A stretch of 64,000 nucleotides of DNA from Tannerella serpentiformis (GCF_003033925.1 NZ_CP028365.1:868001-932000); one strand, 5' to 3'. Positions 46,859-57,636 are shown, counted from the stretch's first letter. Numbers and translations: made by a program. The notes: generated by a model from the letters alone, not told the origin.

Positions 46859-48198
46859 GAGTCGTCATTGCGGGTGCCGGTGAGGTAGGCCGCCATCTGG
46901 CGAAAATGCTTTCGCGCGAACGCCACGACATCATCCTCCTTGACCCTAAGGAGGAGAATCTGGCCTTCGCCAAGACGGGCATGGAGATCCTGCCCATCGT
47001 CGGTAATCCCACTTCGCTGCACGATCTGGAGAACGCCGACGTCCGTGACGCCCACCTCTTCGTCAGCGTCACCACGGAGGAGTCGACCAACATCACGGCC
47101 TGCATGCTGGCCAGCAACCTCGGTGCACGCAAGACCTTCGCCCGCATCAACAACCATGAGTACCTCCTGCCACGCAACAATGAGCTCTTCCAGAAGATCG
47201 GCGTCAACTCCATGATCTGCCCCGAGATCTTGGCCGCCAAAGAGATCGTAGCAGCCATCCGTCGGCCTTGGACACGACAGTACTGGGAACTCTTCGGCGG
47301 CGGACTCATCCTGCTCGGCATTAAGGTGCGCGACGATGCACCAATCATCAACCGCTCGCTGATAGAGCTGATGCAGCACGACAAGAAATGCTATCACATC
47401 GTAGCCATACAGCGCTGCAACGGCGAGATGATCATCCCCCGCGGTATGGACCACATCAAGTCTGGCGACATCGTCTTTGTCACCACCACCCGCGAACACA
47501 TCGAGGATGTACGCATCAAGACCGGTAAGCAGAATCCGGAGGTGAAGAAGATCATCATCATGGGCGGCGGACGCATCGCTATCAAGACGGCGCACTTTCT
47601 GCCTGACAACATTCACATCACCATCATCGAAGCCGACCGCGACAAGTGTGCAAAGATCTCCGCACAGGTGCCCAAGAACGTGCTCGTCATCCACGGTGAT
47701 GGGCGCGACACCGACTTGCTTGTGCAGGAGGGCATCGACGACGCCCAGGCCTTCGTGGCCCTGACCGAAATCGCGGGCACGAACATCTTGGCCTGTCTGG
47801 CAGCCAAGCGTTACGGCGTCTTCAAGACCATCGCACAGGTGGAGAACCTTGACTACATCTCCCTGGCCGCCAAGGTGGACATTGGCACGGTAATCAATAA
47901 GAAGCTCATCGCCGCGGGGCACATCTACCAGTTCCTCCTCGACGCCGACGTGGCCAACGTCAAGTGCCTCGCCTTTGCTCGCGCCGACGTGGCCGAGCTC
48001 GTGGCCAAACCCGACTCGAAGATCACCCGCAAGCCCATCAAGGACATGCGTCTGCCGAAGGACATGACCCTGGGCGGACTCATCCGCAACGGTATCCCCA
48101 TGATGGTAGAGGGTGACACGCAGATCCGCGCCAACGATCACGTCATGGTCTTCTGCTTCGACTCAGCCATGCGCAAACTCAAGGATTACTTCAACTGA
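46855..48198 (+). CDS. trkA: Trk potassium uptake regulatory subunit
   Basis: A 447-residue cytoplasmic protein with two TrkA-N (Rossmann, NAD-binding) and two TrkA-C domains. The first begins [19 protein letters not shown]; the second begins [17 protein letters not shown] at about residue 230. It gates the TrkH channel by binding nucleotides. The start overlaps the dxs stop. Its partner trkH lies 2.2 kb downstream, separated by an SLC13 transporter gene and a repeat array. Confidence 0.95.
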   Translation: MRVVIAGAGEVGRHLAKMLSRERHDIILLDPKEENLAFAKTGMEILPIVGNPTSLHDLENADVRDAHLFVSVTTEESTNITACMLASNLGARKTFARINNHEYLLPRNNELFQKIGVNSMICPEILAAKEIVAAIRRPWTRQYWELFGGGLILLGIKVRDDAPIINRSLIELMQHDKKCYHIVAIQRCNGEMIIPRGMDHIKSGDIVFVTTTREHIEDVRIKTGKQNPEVKKIIIMGGGRIAIKTAHFLPDNIHITIIEADRDKCAKISAQVPKNVLVIHGDGRDTDLLVQEGIDDAQAFVALTEIAGTNILACLAAKRYGVFKTIAQVENLDYISLAAKVDIGTVINKKLIAAGHIYQFLLDADVANVKCLAFARADVAELVAKPDSKITRKPIKDMRLPKDMTLGGLIRNGIPMMVEGDTQIRANDHVMVFCFDSAMRKLKDYFN

Positions 48199-48362
48199 AT
48201 ATAAAGGGTGATACAGGGGTATAGGATGGTGGATAGTCAACGCGCTGATGCCCTCCTTATCGATTGTCATGTCTAAAAAGCATCAGAGAGCACCTCATGG
48301 TTAGTTGTTTTATTCAACTAAACTTGCAGCCCTGTTTTATTAATCCATTAACGCAACACACC

Positions 48363-49832
48363 ATGACAGAAGTAATCGGAAAACTCTCAGATCAATTTGA
48401 GATGAAAAAACTCATCTCATCACTTGTTATCCTGCTGCTCGCACTAATCGTTTGGAACCTGCCCAGCACATCGTTCGGGATAGATGGGCTCACGACAGTA
48501 CAACAGCGGGTTATTGCCATTTTCGTGCTCGCCACCCTGCTGTGGATTACCGAAGCCATCCCATCGTGGGCCACCTCGTTGGTCATCATCACGACGATGT
48601 GCTTAACGGTATCGGACAACAGTCTATCATTCTTGAAGAGCGATAGCGAGTCGTTCGGGACTCTGATGAGCTCGAAAGAGATCATGGCCACGTTTGCCAA
48701 CCCTGTGATCATGCTGTTTCTCGGCGGATTTATCCTCGCCATCGCAGCCACCAAATCTGGGTTAGACGTGCTACTGGCCAAGACGCTGATCAAACCCTTC
48801 GGGAAACGCTCGGAAACCGTCCTGCTGGGGTTCATTCTGATCACAGGCACCTTCTCCATGTTTATAAGTAATACGGCGACGGCAGCCATGATGCTTGTCT
48901 TCCTCACACCCGTATTTGCAGCCTTGCCACCAGACGGTAAGGGACGTACGGCGCTGACGCTCTCCATACCCATCGCGGCCAATCTCGGCGGAATGGCAAC
49001 ACCTATTGGAACCCCACCGAACGCCATCGCCCTGCAAGCATTGAACGATCCAGAAGGCTTGAACATGCACATCGGTTTCGGGGACTGGGTGGCCTTTATG
49101 TTCCCTCTGGTCATCGTATTACTCTTCATCTCGTGGTACCTCATAAAAAAGCTGTTCCCGTTCAAGAAGAAAACGATTGAGCTTTCGATCACCGGGGAGA
49201 TACATAGCGGATGGAGAATGAAGGTCGTATCGATCACCTTCATCATTACCGTCCTGATGTGGCTGTTCGACCGATATACCGGGGTCGACGCCAATACGGT
49301 CGCGATGATTCCGATGGGCGTCTTTGCCGTCACCGGAGTCATTACGAAGCGAGATCTACAGTCGATCAATTGGAGTGTGATTTGGATGGTAGCAGGCGGA
49401 TTTGCTCTCGGCCTCGGGTTGAACGGCTCTGGCCTAGCCGGTGCCGTCATTCGGTCGATCCCGTTCGGAGGATGGTCACCCATGCTGATCCTTATCATAT
49501 CGGGCGCGATCTGCTACATCCTCTCCAACTTCATCTCTAACACAGCTACGGCGGCGCTGCTTGTGCCCATTCTTGTCGTAGCCTGCACGGGAATGGGAGA
49601 CGCTCTGAAACAGATCGGCGGAACGTCGACAGTCATCATCGGTATAGCCCTCTCTGCATCCAGTGCCATGTGCCTACCGATATCGACCCCTCCGAACGCC
49701 ATAGCCCATTCTACAGGACTGGTCGAACAGAAGGATATGCTCAAGATCGGACTGATCGTTGGCATGGTCTCTTTAATACTCGGCTATCTGCTCTTGTTCT
49801 TTGTGGGGAAAACGGGGCTGATCGGAGGATAA
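48363..49832 (+). CDS. SLC13/DASS family anion:sodium symporter
   Basis: A 489-residue membrane protein with about eleven to twelve hydrophobic segments. The two SNT motifs of the divalent anion:Na+ symporter family are present: FISNTATAAMM in the first half and NFISNTATAALL in the second, with TPIGTPPNAIA and LPISTPPNAIAHS as the paired proline loops. It should import dicarboxylates such as succinate, or sulfate. The ATG at 48363 follows the family start; a longer frame from 48264 adds a non-conserved leader. Confidence 0.9.
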   Translation: MTEVIGKLSDQFEMKKLISSLVILLLALIVWNLPSTSFGIDGLTTVQQRVIAIFVLATLLWITEAIPSWATSLVIITTMCLTVSDNSLSFLKSDSESFGTLMSSKEIMATFANPVIMLFLGGFILAIAATKSGLDVLLAKTLIKPFGKRSETVLLGFILITGTFSMFISNTATAAMMLVFLTPVFAALPPDGKGRTALTLSIPIAANLGGMATPIGTPPNAIALQALNDPEGLNMHIGFGDWVAFMFPLVIVLLFISWYLIKKLFPFKKKTIELSITGEIHSGWRMKVVSITFIITVLMWLFDRYTGVDANTVAMIPMGVFAVTGVITKRDLQSINWSVIWMVAGGFALGLGLNGSGLAGAVIRSIPFGGWSPMLILIISGAICYILSNFISNTATAALLVPILVVACTGMGDALKQIGGTSTVIIGIALSASSAMCLPISTPPNAIAHSTGLVEQKDMLKIGLIVGMVSLILGYLLLFFVGKTGLIGG

Positions 49833-50317
49833 CAAACGTGAGTTCGGCGTAAGAATGAGGTCTCTTATCTTATCTCTGGAGCATGTCTTTGATTGAGCGC
49901 TGTAACGGCCAAAGTGCTTCTGGAAACGCTTGCAACACTGTTGCAAGTCTCACGAAAAACTTTTTGGCGTTTGCAGCAATGCTGCAAATGCCTCGAAAAA
50001 CTTTTTGGAGTTTGCAGGAACGCTGCAAGTGTCCCGAAAAACTTTTTGGAGTTTGCAGAAACGCTGCAAGTGCCTCGAAAAACTTTTTGGAGTTTGCAGG
50101 AACGCTGCAAGTGCCTCGAAAAACTTTTCGGCGTTTGCAGGAATGCTGCAAGTGCCTCGAAAAACTTTTCGGAGTTTGCAGAAATGCTGCAAGTGCCCCG
50201 AAAAACTTTTTGGCGTTTGCAGGAATGCTGCAAGCATTTCCAGAAATGTTTTAGCCCATCGCGAGTCATCCGTAGAACCTCTCTGCTGGCTTTGTTCTTA
50301 CGTCAAACTCACGCTAA
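49833..50317. mobile_element. MITE-like segment with IS982-like ends carrying a 41-bp array
   Basis: The left end ACGTGAGTTCGGCGTAAG (about 49836-49853) and the right end CTTACGTCAAACTCACGC (50297-50314) are inverted to each other and match the terminal repeats of the IS982 copy at 52029-53058 with two or three changes. The roughly 485-bp interior has no transposase, only a 41-bp tandem array. It looks like a non-autonomous element moved or once moved by IS982. Confidence 0.55.
49953..50239. repeat. Seven-copy 41-bp array
   Basis: CGAAAAAC starts at 49953, 49994, 50035, 50076, 50117, 50158 and 50199, exactly 41 bp apart. The unit is roughly CGAAAAACTTTTTGGAGTTT then GCAGGAACGCTGCAAGTGCC, with an inner GCAGGAACGCTGC near-palindrome. 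Confidence 0.96.
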
Positions 50318-50318
50318 C

Positions 50319-50388
50319 AAGAAGCTGTTTCGAATTTATTGAATGATTATTCTGAGGAGCTGCCGAAATCGATTCGAGACAGCTTCTA
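50319..50388. repeat. Imperfect inverted repeat before trkH
   Basis: AGAAGCTGTTTCGAAT (about 50319) and ATTCGAGACAGCTTCT (to about 50388) are inverted to each other with one mismatch. A partial copy, AAGAAGCTGTTTGGGATTTA, occurs at about 51934. It may be a transcription terminator or a small mobile repeat. Confidence 0.55.
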
Positions 50389-50406
50389 AATCCCATCCCC
50401 CCATCT

Positions 50407-51867
50407 ATGTTTCACCAACTTAACGTCCGCTTCATCATCAAGTTCTTGGGCACGATGCACATGCTCGAGAGCCTCTTTATGCTCTCCGCCGTAGCCGTCT
50501 CCTTCTGGTATCACGACAGCGACCTCATCCCGCTCGCTATCTCCTGCGCCATCATGTTCTCTGCCGGACTCGCCATGTATATCACCGGTCGCCACGCCAA
50601 CGACTATCGCTCCGGCCGCCGCGAAGGCATGATCAGCGTCACCCTGACGTGGATCTTCCTCTCCTTCTTTGGTATGCTACCTTACCTCATCAGCGGCTAC
50701 ATCCCGAACGTCACCGACGCCTTTTTCGAGACCATCTCCGGCTTCACCACCACCGGTGCCACCATCCTGGACGACATCGAGCGGCTGCCTCACGGACTGC
50801 TCTTCTGGCGAAGCCTCACCCAGTGGCAGGGTGGCATTGGCATGATTGTCTTCACTGTCGCCCTATTACCCATGTTCGGTGGTGCCGCCTCCCAGCTATT
50901 CGACGCCGAAACGCCCGGTATCACCCACGATCGCTTCCGCCCGCGCATCACCCAGGTAGCCAAGCGCATCTTCGGACTCTACGTCCTCATCACTCTGGCC
51001 TTCCTTCTCCTCCTTTGGATCGGCCCCATGAACCTATTCGATGCCCTCAACCACGCCATGACCACCGTAGCCACCGGCGGCTATTCCACCAAAAACAATG
51101 GCCTCGCCTACTGGCACTCCGCCTACACGGAGTATATCGTCATCCTGGGCATGTTCATCGGCGCCACCAACTTCACGCTGCTCTACTTCGCCCTCCGCGG
51201 ACACAGCCAAAAGCTCTTTCACGACCACGAATTCCGCTGGTTCTGCATCGTCATCGCCACCACCACCATAGTGACCACCGCGTGGATCCTGCTGCGTCAC
51301 AACGAGACCAACCCCGAGCTGGCCTTCCGCCACGCCCTCTTTCACAGCACCGCCCTCGTCTCTAACACCGGCTTACTGACCGTCAACTATTCCTCCTGGG
51401 GCTCCTTCTTTGCCGTCATCGCCCTCTTCGTCATCATCGTGGCCGGGTGCGCTGGCTCCACCAGTGGCGGACTCAAGATGGGTCGCTTCATGATCCTCGT
51501 CAAGGACCTGCTCAACGAGTTCAAACGCCAAACGCATCCCCACGCCGTTCTGCCCCTGCGGGCGGGCGGGCAAGTCATCCCCGAGCATGTCGTCCAGCGC
51601 GTCTACACCTTCGCCATCATCTACGTCGGCCTCATCCTTTTCGGCTGTACCGTCCTCACCTTCGAGGGCATCGACCTCGGTGACGCCCTCGGCTTGGCCG
51701 CCACCTCCATCAGCAACGCCGGCCCCGGCATCGGCCACTTTGCGGACGGCAACTTCTCCACCATCTCCTCCTTCAACAAGTGGATCCTCTCCTTCCTAAT
51801 GATCGTCGGCCGATTAGAGATCTTCACCGTCCTCACCCCCCTTCTACCCGGCTTCTGGCGACGGTAA
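50407..51867 (+). CDS. trkH: Trk potassium uptake channel subunit
   Basis: A 486-residue membrane protein of the TrkH/KtrB family. Four pore-loop selectivity segments are visible: ISGFTTTGATIL, TTVATGGYSTKN, VSNTGLLTVN and SISNAGPGIG, with the conserved glycine in each. It forms the K+ conduction path, with TrkA (46855-48198) as cytoplasmic gate. Length is normal. Confidence 0.95.
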   Translation: MFHQLNVRFIIKFLGTMHMLESLFMLSAVAVSFWYHDSDLIPLAISCAIMFSAGLAMYITGRHANDYRSGRREGMISVTLTWIFLSFFGMLPYLISGYIPNVTDAFFETISGFTTTGATILDDIERLPHGLLFWRSLTQWQGGIGMIVFTVALLPMFGGAASQLFDAETPGITHDRFRPRITQVAKRIFGLYVLITLAFLLLLWIGPMNLFDALNHAMTTVATGGYSTKNNGLAYWHSAYTEYIVILGMFIGATNFTLLYFALRGHSQKLFHDHEFRWFCIVIATTTIVTTAWILLRHNETNPELAFRHALFHSTALVSNTGLLTVNYSSWGSFFAVIALFVIIVAGCAGSTSGGLKMGRFMILVKDLLNEFKRQTHPHAVLPLRAGGQVIPEHVVQRVYTFAIIYVGLILFGCTVLTFEGIDLGDALGLAATSISNAGPGIGHFADGNFSTISSFNKWILSFLMIVGRLEIFTVLTPLLPGFWRR

Positions 51868-51965
51868 AACGCTTATTCGTCCAATAGATCTCGCTCGAGC
51901 TGCTTCCTCAAAAAAACGCTCTCACTGATCCTAAGAAGCTGTTTGGGATTTATTTCGGGGGGAAT

Positions 51966-52030
51966 AACGTTCCGAGGTGGTCGTAATACGTTCGGAACGT
52001 GGTTAAATATCCCTCGGAACGATATTAAAT
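51966..52030. repeat. Three 22-bp repeats next to the IS982 end
   Basis: ATAACGTTCCGAGGTGGTCG, ATACGTTCGGAACGTGGTTA and TATCCCTCGGAACGATATTA follow each other at 22-bp steps, about half the usual array period. They abut the left end of the IS982 copy. Confidence 0.5.
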
Positions 52031-53058
52031 AACGCGAGTTCGACCTAAGCAACCGGCAGGAAAGAGGGATGTACAAACTCCTCGGCGGTGTTGATGGAGG
52101 GCTTTTTGTCGAAAAAGGAGAAAGCAGCCAAAGCCGATAACAGATTGATGATGAAGTTCGAGAAGCATCGATGACGAGTATGTTCTATCTGACAGATATT
52201 CTTCAGTTGATCATTAACTGTCTTGATCAGAGATCTTTTCCGGAGCACAATCTTGTCATGTTGGAACATCAAGGTATTCTTCACAGACCCTTTTTCAGAC
52301 GCGTGATGAGGTGGACTCCGTCAATGAAGAGCTGTTCGAAGAGGTCTTTCGAGATATAGCCCCTGTCTCCGAAGAGCTTCCCGAAGATCCGTTTGTGGAA
52401 GTCCATGTGTTTCAAGGGGGGTCTGTCGTCTACATTGCCCGGAGTCAGAAGAAAACCCGAGCAGTTCCCCCTTGTCATTAATGATCAAGTGGAGTTTGAA
52501 TCCATAGAACCACCCCAGCGTACTTTTCCCTTTCCGGGCAAATTCCTTGAAGGTTTTATGCTGCTTTTCTCTTTTGATATGGCAGCTTCGGATGGGAGTA
52601 GAATCGATAAAAGATATGCCGGCACATTGCCCCAAAGCCTTCATTTTTAGGAAGACAGCAAGCGGGATACAGACTTTTCGCTCTAACTCTACAAATCGGT
52701 TGTAGGACACGGTATGGGGGAAATCAGACTTCATGTGTGATCGGACGAAGAGATAAAAATGCTTCAGATCCCGAAAAGAGGAGAAGTGGAAAAGGATGAG
52801 AATCGTCATCACCTCACTACCGGACATAGTGAATTTGCGGTTCCTCCTTTTCTTTGGGGCCCCTTCTTCCAAGGAATGACTTTTGATTACGGCGTCGTAT
52901 TCTTTCAAGAATTCGTCGACAAGATAGTAGATCTCTACCGTTTTATTGGTGGAAATCATTGTTGGATTTGCTCTTTGTTTTCAACGCATTAAAGATACAA
53001 ACCTCACTCTTGACTCCCACCTCTTTTTGCCCCTTTTCTTAGGTCGAACTCACGTTAT
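52029..53058 (-). mobile_element. IS982 family insertion sequence, decayed
   Basis: The ends are TAACGCGAGTTCGACCTAAG (52030-52049) and its near-complement CTTAGGTCGAACTCACGTTA (53038-53057). The length of about 1030 bp is normal for IS982. It contains a transposase reading frame on the minus strand broken by at least two frameshifts, so it cannot move by itself. Related ends at 79-95 and at 49836/50297 show that the family has been active in this region. Confidence 0.88.
52045..52959 (-). pseudogene. IS982 family transposase, frameshifted
   Basis: Three overlapping frame pieces give one IS982 transposase: 52959 to about 52455 (MISTNKTVEIYYLVDEFLKE, then SGSEVMTILILFHFS, FIDSTPIRSCHIKRE, and GFKLHLIINDKGELLGF), then about 52470-52290 in a second frame (LTPGNVDDRPPL and GDRGYISKDLFEQLFIDGV), then 52284-52045 in a third (KIVLRKRSLIKTVNDQLKN, IEHTRHRCFSNFIINLLSAL). 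The catalytic aspartates and the final glutamate region are spread over these pieces. Two single-base indels are the simplest cause. Confidence 0.88.
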
Positions 53059-53423
53059 ATTTACTACAACAAGAACACCAATACTTATTCATGTAGAGAA
53101 ATTGTGCAAGGGCCAGTCACTCAAGGATGTAGAGGGACAAATGCAAATGTTAGCTTAGGGAAAGTCATTGATAATACGACAGTCTGTGCTTTTTTTCATT
53201 GCCATACGACTTTGCAGTATTGCCCTAAAGAAACAAAGAGAAGGACAGGCCGTCTTCTGCTGATAAAAGTTTTGCTAGTAAAAATAAGTCACCCAGTGTA
53301 TTATATGATTATGCCAAGCGAGAAAGAGGGGGAGATAGGAAAGATCTTCCAAAGAAAATATATACGCTTTGGTCCATCAAAGCGTTCCATCTAATCTAAA
53401 TAATCAATATAGCGGTTTATATT
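53059..53423. other. AT-rich spacer, possible 3' end of an interrupted gene
   Basis: A plus-strand frame is open from the IS982 end to 53394 without a good start codon (internal GTG at 53104). It contains a cysteine-bearing stretch (VCAFFHCHTTLQYCPKE) but no family I recognise. It could be the C-terminal remnant of a gene cut by the IS, or chance. Base composition is much more AT-rich than the neighbouring trk genes. Confidence 0.3.
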
Positions 53424-53957
53424 ATGAAGTACTTACTTGGTGTTTTTGTGATGATTTTGGGTGTAGGCTCATCATATGCCCAATCAGTAAATATAGATAA
53501 AATTCCCACTAAAGATCGGCATGTGATTTTGATCGAAATCGCACAGAATGTGGCAGAAACGTTAGGACCTGGATATGCGTCATACTTTGGAAAGCCTATA
53601 GTATCTCCTCCCAAAAAGTTATGTAGGGATGATTATGATGATAGCTCTCCTGAAATAAGAAAGAATCTTGGACGTGCGTATTATACTGTTACATTTCCAT
53701 ATGATAGTAGCATTGTGAAATTCGAGTTTGATTATGCTGCTGAAGTGCGGATATGGAAAGATACGGGTGAACCCATGGATGTTACTTTTGGAAATGGTAT
53801 GGGGAGGAATTTTTTTTCGTCAAGTTTTGAAGAACAGACTAATCGTCCTTTAAGAATCAAAGATAGAAATCACGTAAGGAGAGCCCCTATGTCTTCAAAA
53901 ACAATAGAGGTGGTACCTCTACAAACAAGAGATGAGGAACAATCTATATGGAACTAA
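53424..53957 (+). CDS. Exported hypothetical protein, AT-rich
   Basis: A 177-residue protein with a signal peptide (MKYLLGVFVMILGVGSSYA) and a mature part without transmembrane segments. I do not recognise the family. The segment YYTVTFPYDSSIVKFEFDYAAEVRIW suggests a beta-sandwich, and the tail is basic. Codons are strongly A/T-ending, unlike the GC-rich core genes, which suggests recent acquisition together with the mobile DNA on either side. Confidence 0.65.
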   Translation: MKYLLGVFVMILGVGSSYAQSVNIDKIPTKDRHVILIEIAQNVAETLGPGYASYFGKPIVSPPKKLCRDDYDDSSPEIRKNLGRAYYTVTFPYDSSIVKFEFDYAAEVRIWKDTGEPMDVTFGNGMGRNFFSSSFEEQTNRPLRIKDRNHVRRAPMSSKTIEVVPLQTRDEEQSIWN

Positions 53958-54111
53958 GTCAATCCGTATAATGGTAATACTACGGATGTGCCTTTACAAA
54001 GCGACTCGCTGTAATTCTTACTTAAACTGAGGGTGAACTAAGTCTATAGTCAAGAATGAGTGCGTGAGTTAATTTGTAAAATCAACAACAATGATATCTG
54101 CCTCCACCCAC

Positions 54112-55178
54112 TCAGCGCACACGCAGCTTCGTTTCGTTACCAGGTAGTGGCCGTTCAGCTTTGGTGGCCGGCGGCTCTAGAACGGAAACCTGCTTACCGA
54201 TCGCAGCTTCGTCTTCTTTCGCCTCGTTCTTCTTTAATGAGAGCGCGATCTTCCGATCCAGCTCCGCCGCGTTCCTCTTCAGCGTACGTAGCTCGTCCTC
54301 TTTCCGCCAGACGCCTGAGGCGGCTGCCTCAAAGACCGGAATCTGCTCCTTCGTCTTGGCCAACTCCTTCTCGTGCGTCTCGATGACTTTCGGGATCCGC
54401 TCTAGTGCGTTCAGGAAGTTTTGGCAAGCGAGCTTCGGATCAGCGGCCAGACGACCATTGTTATAGGTATAGTAAATGCCGCTGCAGCCTTGCACGAAAA
54501 AGCGGTTGACGGAGCAATCGAAAAGATCCTTCGCCGTGCTTTCCGTCTTCACCATGACCGGGAAACCATAGATCTCACCGATCTTGTTGTACTCGCCTTC
54601 GGTGCGCGCCTTCTCCGCAATCTCCTGCAAGCGCGCAGCCACAGCCTTAACGTCCGCACCATCCGGCACACCTTTTACCGACAGCTTATTGACCGGCACA
54701 CCGTCGGCGTTACGCTTTACTTGGCTCTCAAAATGTGCTCGATCCGCCTGGGCTTCCCGGATCTTGTCTGAATGGAAAACGACAGAGCCCTTGATCTCCT
54801 CGAGCTTGGCTGCGGCCGTGTCGCGCTCTTTAAGGAAGCCCTTTCGCTCCGATTCCAAAGTGACGATCTTCTTCTCCAGCTTCGCTTTCTCGAGTAGATC
54901 AGTGTTGCCCGACAGCACGGCCACATACTCCGAGAAGTTCATGCCGCTGTCCTCGTCCATCGAACCTTCGTCGATGGAGCGACTGCCGAGCGTGTTCGTC
55001 TTGAGTTGGTTGATGAAGAGCTGTTTGTTGTGCAGCAAGTTGAACTTGTAACTGTCGAGCGAGCGCTCCACGGCATAGATGATCACGTCCACTTTGTTAT
55101 CGGCAAACTGTTTGGCCACCTCGTTGCCTTTGCGGACGGCACGCCCGTTGCGCTGCTCGAGATCAGATGGGCGATCGG
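54112..55178 (-). pseudogene. C-terminal remnant of an ICE-type helicase/DNA methylase
   Basis: About 355 codons remain. The fragment begins inside helicase motif VI (PDRPSDLEQRNGRAVRKGN, with the arginine fingers) and continues with the typical YAVERSLDSYKFNLLHNKQLFINQLK segment, a coiled coil and a C-terminal domain. The family is the very large SNF2-type helicase/adenine methylase carried by Bacteroidetes integrative elements. The N-terminal 1400 or so residues are missing: the upstream side is occupied by a group II intron and beyond it lies a different gene. Confidence 0.75.
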
Positions 55179-57636
55179 GTAGGTCAAGGGCATTACTACC
55201 CTCTTCCCCCCTAAGAACCGTACATGAGAGTTTCCCCTCATACGGCTCAAGCTTTTCTAAATCCCTATTCTTATATAGAGACCGGCTCATATTACTTGTT
55301 GTTGTCATTGGATTTGTGGGATAATTTGAAACATTCATCATGAACCAATAGATTGCACTTTCGCCCATTTTGGACGGTAGGCATCACATTCCATGCCTTG
55401 TGCGTGTCTATCGGCTCACCGCATATTGGACATTTTCTTCCTTGCTTTTCCCATAGGTAAAGCAAAGACTTACGTCCTTTCAGTGAAACAAGCATTTTCG
55501 ACTTCATTCTTTGGTTGAAGTATAAACGACAGTCCACGTCAAACGGATTCATATCCCCTTTTATCTGCGTATATTGCAGAAAAGGGAATGAGGAAGCCAA
55601 AGTCAACAATGTGAGTTGGTCTTCCTTTCCATTTGACTTCTTGAACTTGGCAGCAAAAGTCCAGCTGTTACCTCGGATATTATGCCAGTAGCGGTCTTTA
55701 ATCCATCGCTTCCCTTTCTTGGAGTGGCGACGTTTAGCCCATTGCCATAGGGAGAGGAATATCTGATGGTCAACTCTGTGAAAGGAGTCACGCGTTGCGC
55801 CATGCTGATAGTAAGCTCCCCATCCTCGGATTTTAGCATTCAACATTCTGATTAAGGACTCCTGCCTGCACCCCTTGTTGCCTTTTATTACCTTACGGAT
55901 ATTCTCCATAAAGCGTTTTTCGGCTTTCTTGGTAGGCTTGGTCAATATTTCATTGCTGTATTTGCGGATATTGAAACCGAGAAAATCGAAACCGTCACAA
56001 ATATTGGTTATCACCGTCTTTTCTTCTGATAAGGTCAGACCTCTTTCAGACATAAAGTCGGCTACCAATGGCTTTATTTCCTTTTCAAGTGTTTCACGGT
56101 TCTCGCAGGTAATTATAAAGTCATCAGCGTAGCGGACAAGATTCACCATTGGCGAATATAACTTGCCTTTGATTCTAACTCGTTTATATTTCTCTGCAAG
56201 GACTTTCTGCAATCCGTCCAATGTCATATTGGCAAGCGTGGGAGAGATAATGCCACCTTGTGGTGTTCCCTCCTCTGTCGGGAACATCTGTTTGTTGAAG
56301 ATATAGCCGCATTTCAGCCACTTACGGAGCATTGCCTTATCCATAGGGATGTTGGCAAGCAGCCATTCATGGCTGATATGGTCGAAGCACCCCTTTATGT
56401 CACCCTCCAGAATCCATTCGGGAGAATAGCCTTTCCGGAGAATGTTATGACATTGCTGAACAGCATCCATACAGCGGCGTTCCTTGCGGAAACCGTATGA
56501 ACGTGTGTCGGCTGTTGTTTCCGACACTGGTTCCAATGCCATGAGGTAGAGTGCTTGCATGGCTCTGTCTTTCATTGTCGGTATTCCCAACGGTCGCAGT
56601 TTGCCATTACTCTTTTTGATGTGGACTCTTCTCAATGGCTTCGGCTGATAGCCTCTGCGTTTGAGTTCGCTTATCGCTTGTGTTTTTGCTTCGGGTTTCT
56701 CCCATGTTTCCATGTCCACCCCGGGGGTGTTGCCACCTCCGTTGGAAGTAACTCTCTTTACGGCTAAGGCTTTTGCGTAAAAAGAGTGGGTCAGCGTCCA
56801 CTGCAAGGCTTTCACCTTGCCCGTTCTGCCTTCCTTCTGAGCCTTTACAATACGCGCTTGTAGCTTTCTGACAGCCAACTCCGCTTCAGTCCAGTCTATT
56901 CTGTCCCAAAGTGTTTGCTGATTGTCAGCAGGCGCACACGATGTCTTGTTGTCGTTCATTTGCTTTCCTCCTTTTAAAAGTTCTAAAAGTTAATTGTAAA
57001 GAATCACCATTTGATGACATTCGGTTTGTTTGTCTACCGAGTGTCATCACAGAAGTTTGCCCACTTTCGTGTCGGATGATGTTACCCAAATCAACCCGTG
57101 ATGTCGGCTCAATCCGTATCCGCTCCATTACAGAACGGCATTCGCTTTTTCTGCTGTCTTATACCTGCACACCGTTCGGCTTCCATTGCTGTCAGCTCAC
57201 CCGTCATTTTGACATGACGGGTGATATACAGGCTTACCATGTTCCACATAGATAACTAACGGATAGGTTAGGTTCTGTCTCATCCTCCGTCGGTGCTTAT
57301 ATCCGTGTAATCCTACCTTGGAGAGGATTAACCGACCGCTTCCCTTTTGGGGATAGTGTACCAGTATCTTACACTCTTTCGTGACGTTACGAAGTTTACT
57401 GACAGTTCGCTTACGCTAACCATACTATCCAGTCTCGCCACTCTACGGTATGATACTAACCGTGCTTGACTTTCCCTCACGGTTCTGTCTTGTCTTACGA
57501 AAGTGTACTTTGTCCCGACCGCTTAATACAACGTTAAGGTGCATTGGTCGGTAGGCTACCGCTGACGGAACAGCGGGTTAAAGCTGATACCCATAAGTAT
57601 CATTTCAACAATTATCTATGCGACTTCATGTCGCAC
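55179..57636 (-). mobile_element. Group II intron
   Basis: On the minus strand the element begins GTGCGACATGAAGTCGCA (from 57636), the GUGYG start with the usual first stem. It ends after domain V (GAGCCGTATGAGGGGAAACT to CATGTACGGTTCT, about 55210-55250) and domain VI, at a likely ...GACCTAC end near 55179. The 2.46-kb length suits a ribozyme with its open reading frame in domain IV. The end position may be off by a few bases. Confidence 0.85.
55292..56959 (-). CDS. ltrA: Group II intron reverse transcriptase/maturase
   Basis: A 555-residue intron-encoded protein. The RT domain has RRVHIKKSNGKLRPLGIP, ILEGDIKGCFDHISHEWL, GTPQGGIISPTLANM and the active-site box YADD (277-280). The maturase domain X follows (SLIRMLNAKIRGWGAYYQHGA-type segment). 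The C-terminus has a CPICG knuckle (from about 510) and HDECF, resembling an HNH endonuclease, but the usual HH pair after the tryptophan is absent (AWNVMPTV), so the endonuclease is probably inactive. Confidence 0.95.
   Translation of the reverse strand: MNDNKTSCAPADNQQTLWDRIDWTEAELAVRKLQARIVKAQKEGRTGKVKALQWTLTHSFYAKALAVKRVTSNGGGNTPGVDMETWEKPEAKTQAISELKRRGYQPKPLRRVHIKKSNGKLRPLGIPTMKDRAMQALYLMALEPVSETTADTRSYGFRKERRCMDAVQQCHNILRKGYSPEWILEGDIKGCFDHISHEWLLANIPMDKAMLRKWLKCGYIFNKQMFPTEEGTPQGGIISPTLANMTLDGLQKVLAEKYKRVRIKGKLYSPMVNLVRYADDFIITCENRETLEKEIKPLVADFMSERGLTLSEEKTVITNICDGFDFLGFNIRKYSNEILTKPTKKAEKRFMENIRKVIKGNKGCRQESLIRMLNAKIRGWGAYYQHGATRDSFHRVDHQIFLSLWQWAKRRHSKKGKRWIKDRYWHNIRGNSWTFAAKFKKSNGKEDQLTLLTLASSFPFLQYTQIKGDMNPFDVDCRLYFNQRMKSKMLVSLKGRKSLLYLWEKQGRKCPICGEPIDTHKAWNVMPTVQNGRKCNLLVHDECFKLSHKSNDNNK

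Noticed and set aside
53104-53394. Independent small gene next to IS982
   Set aside because: Only a GTG inside a frame that is open from the IS end; more likely a remnant or chance frame, so it is listed only as a spacer.
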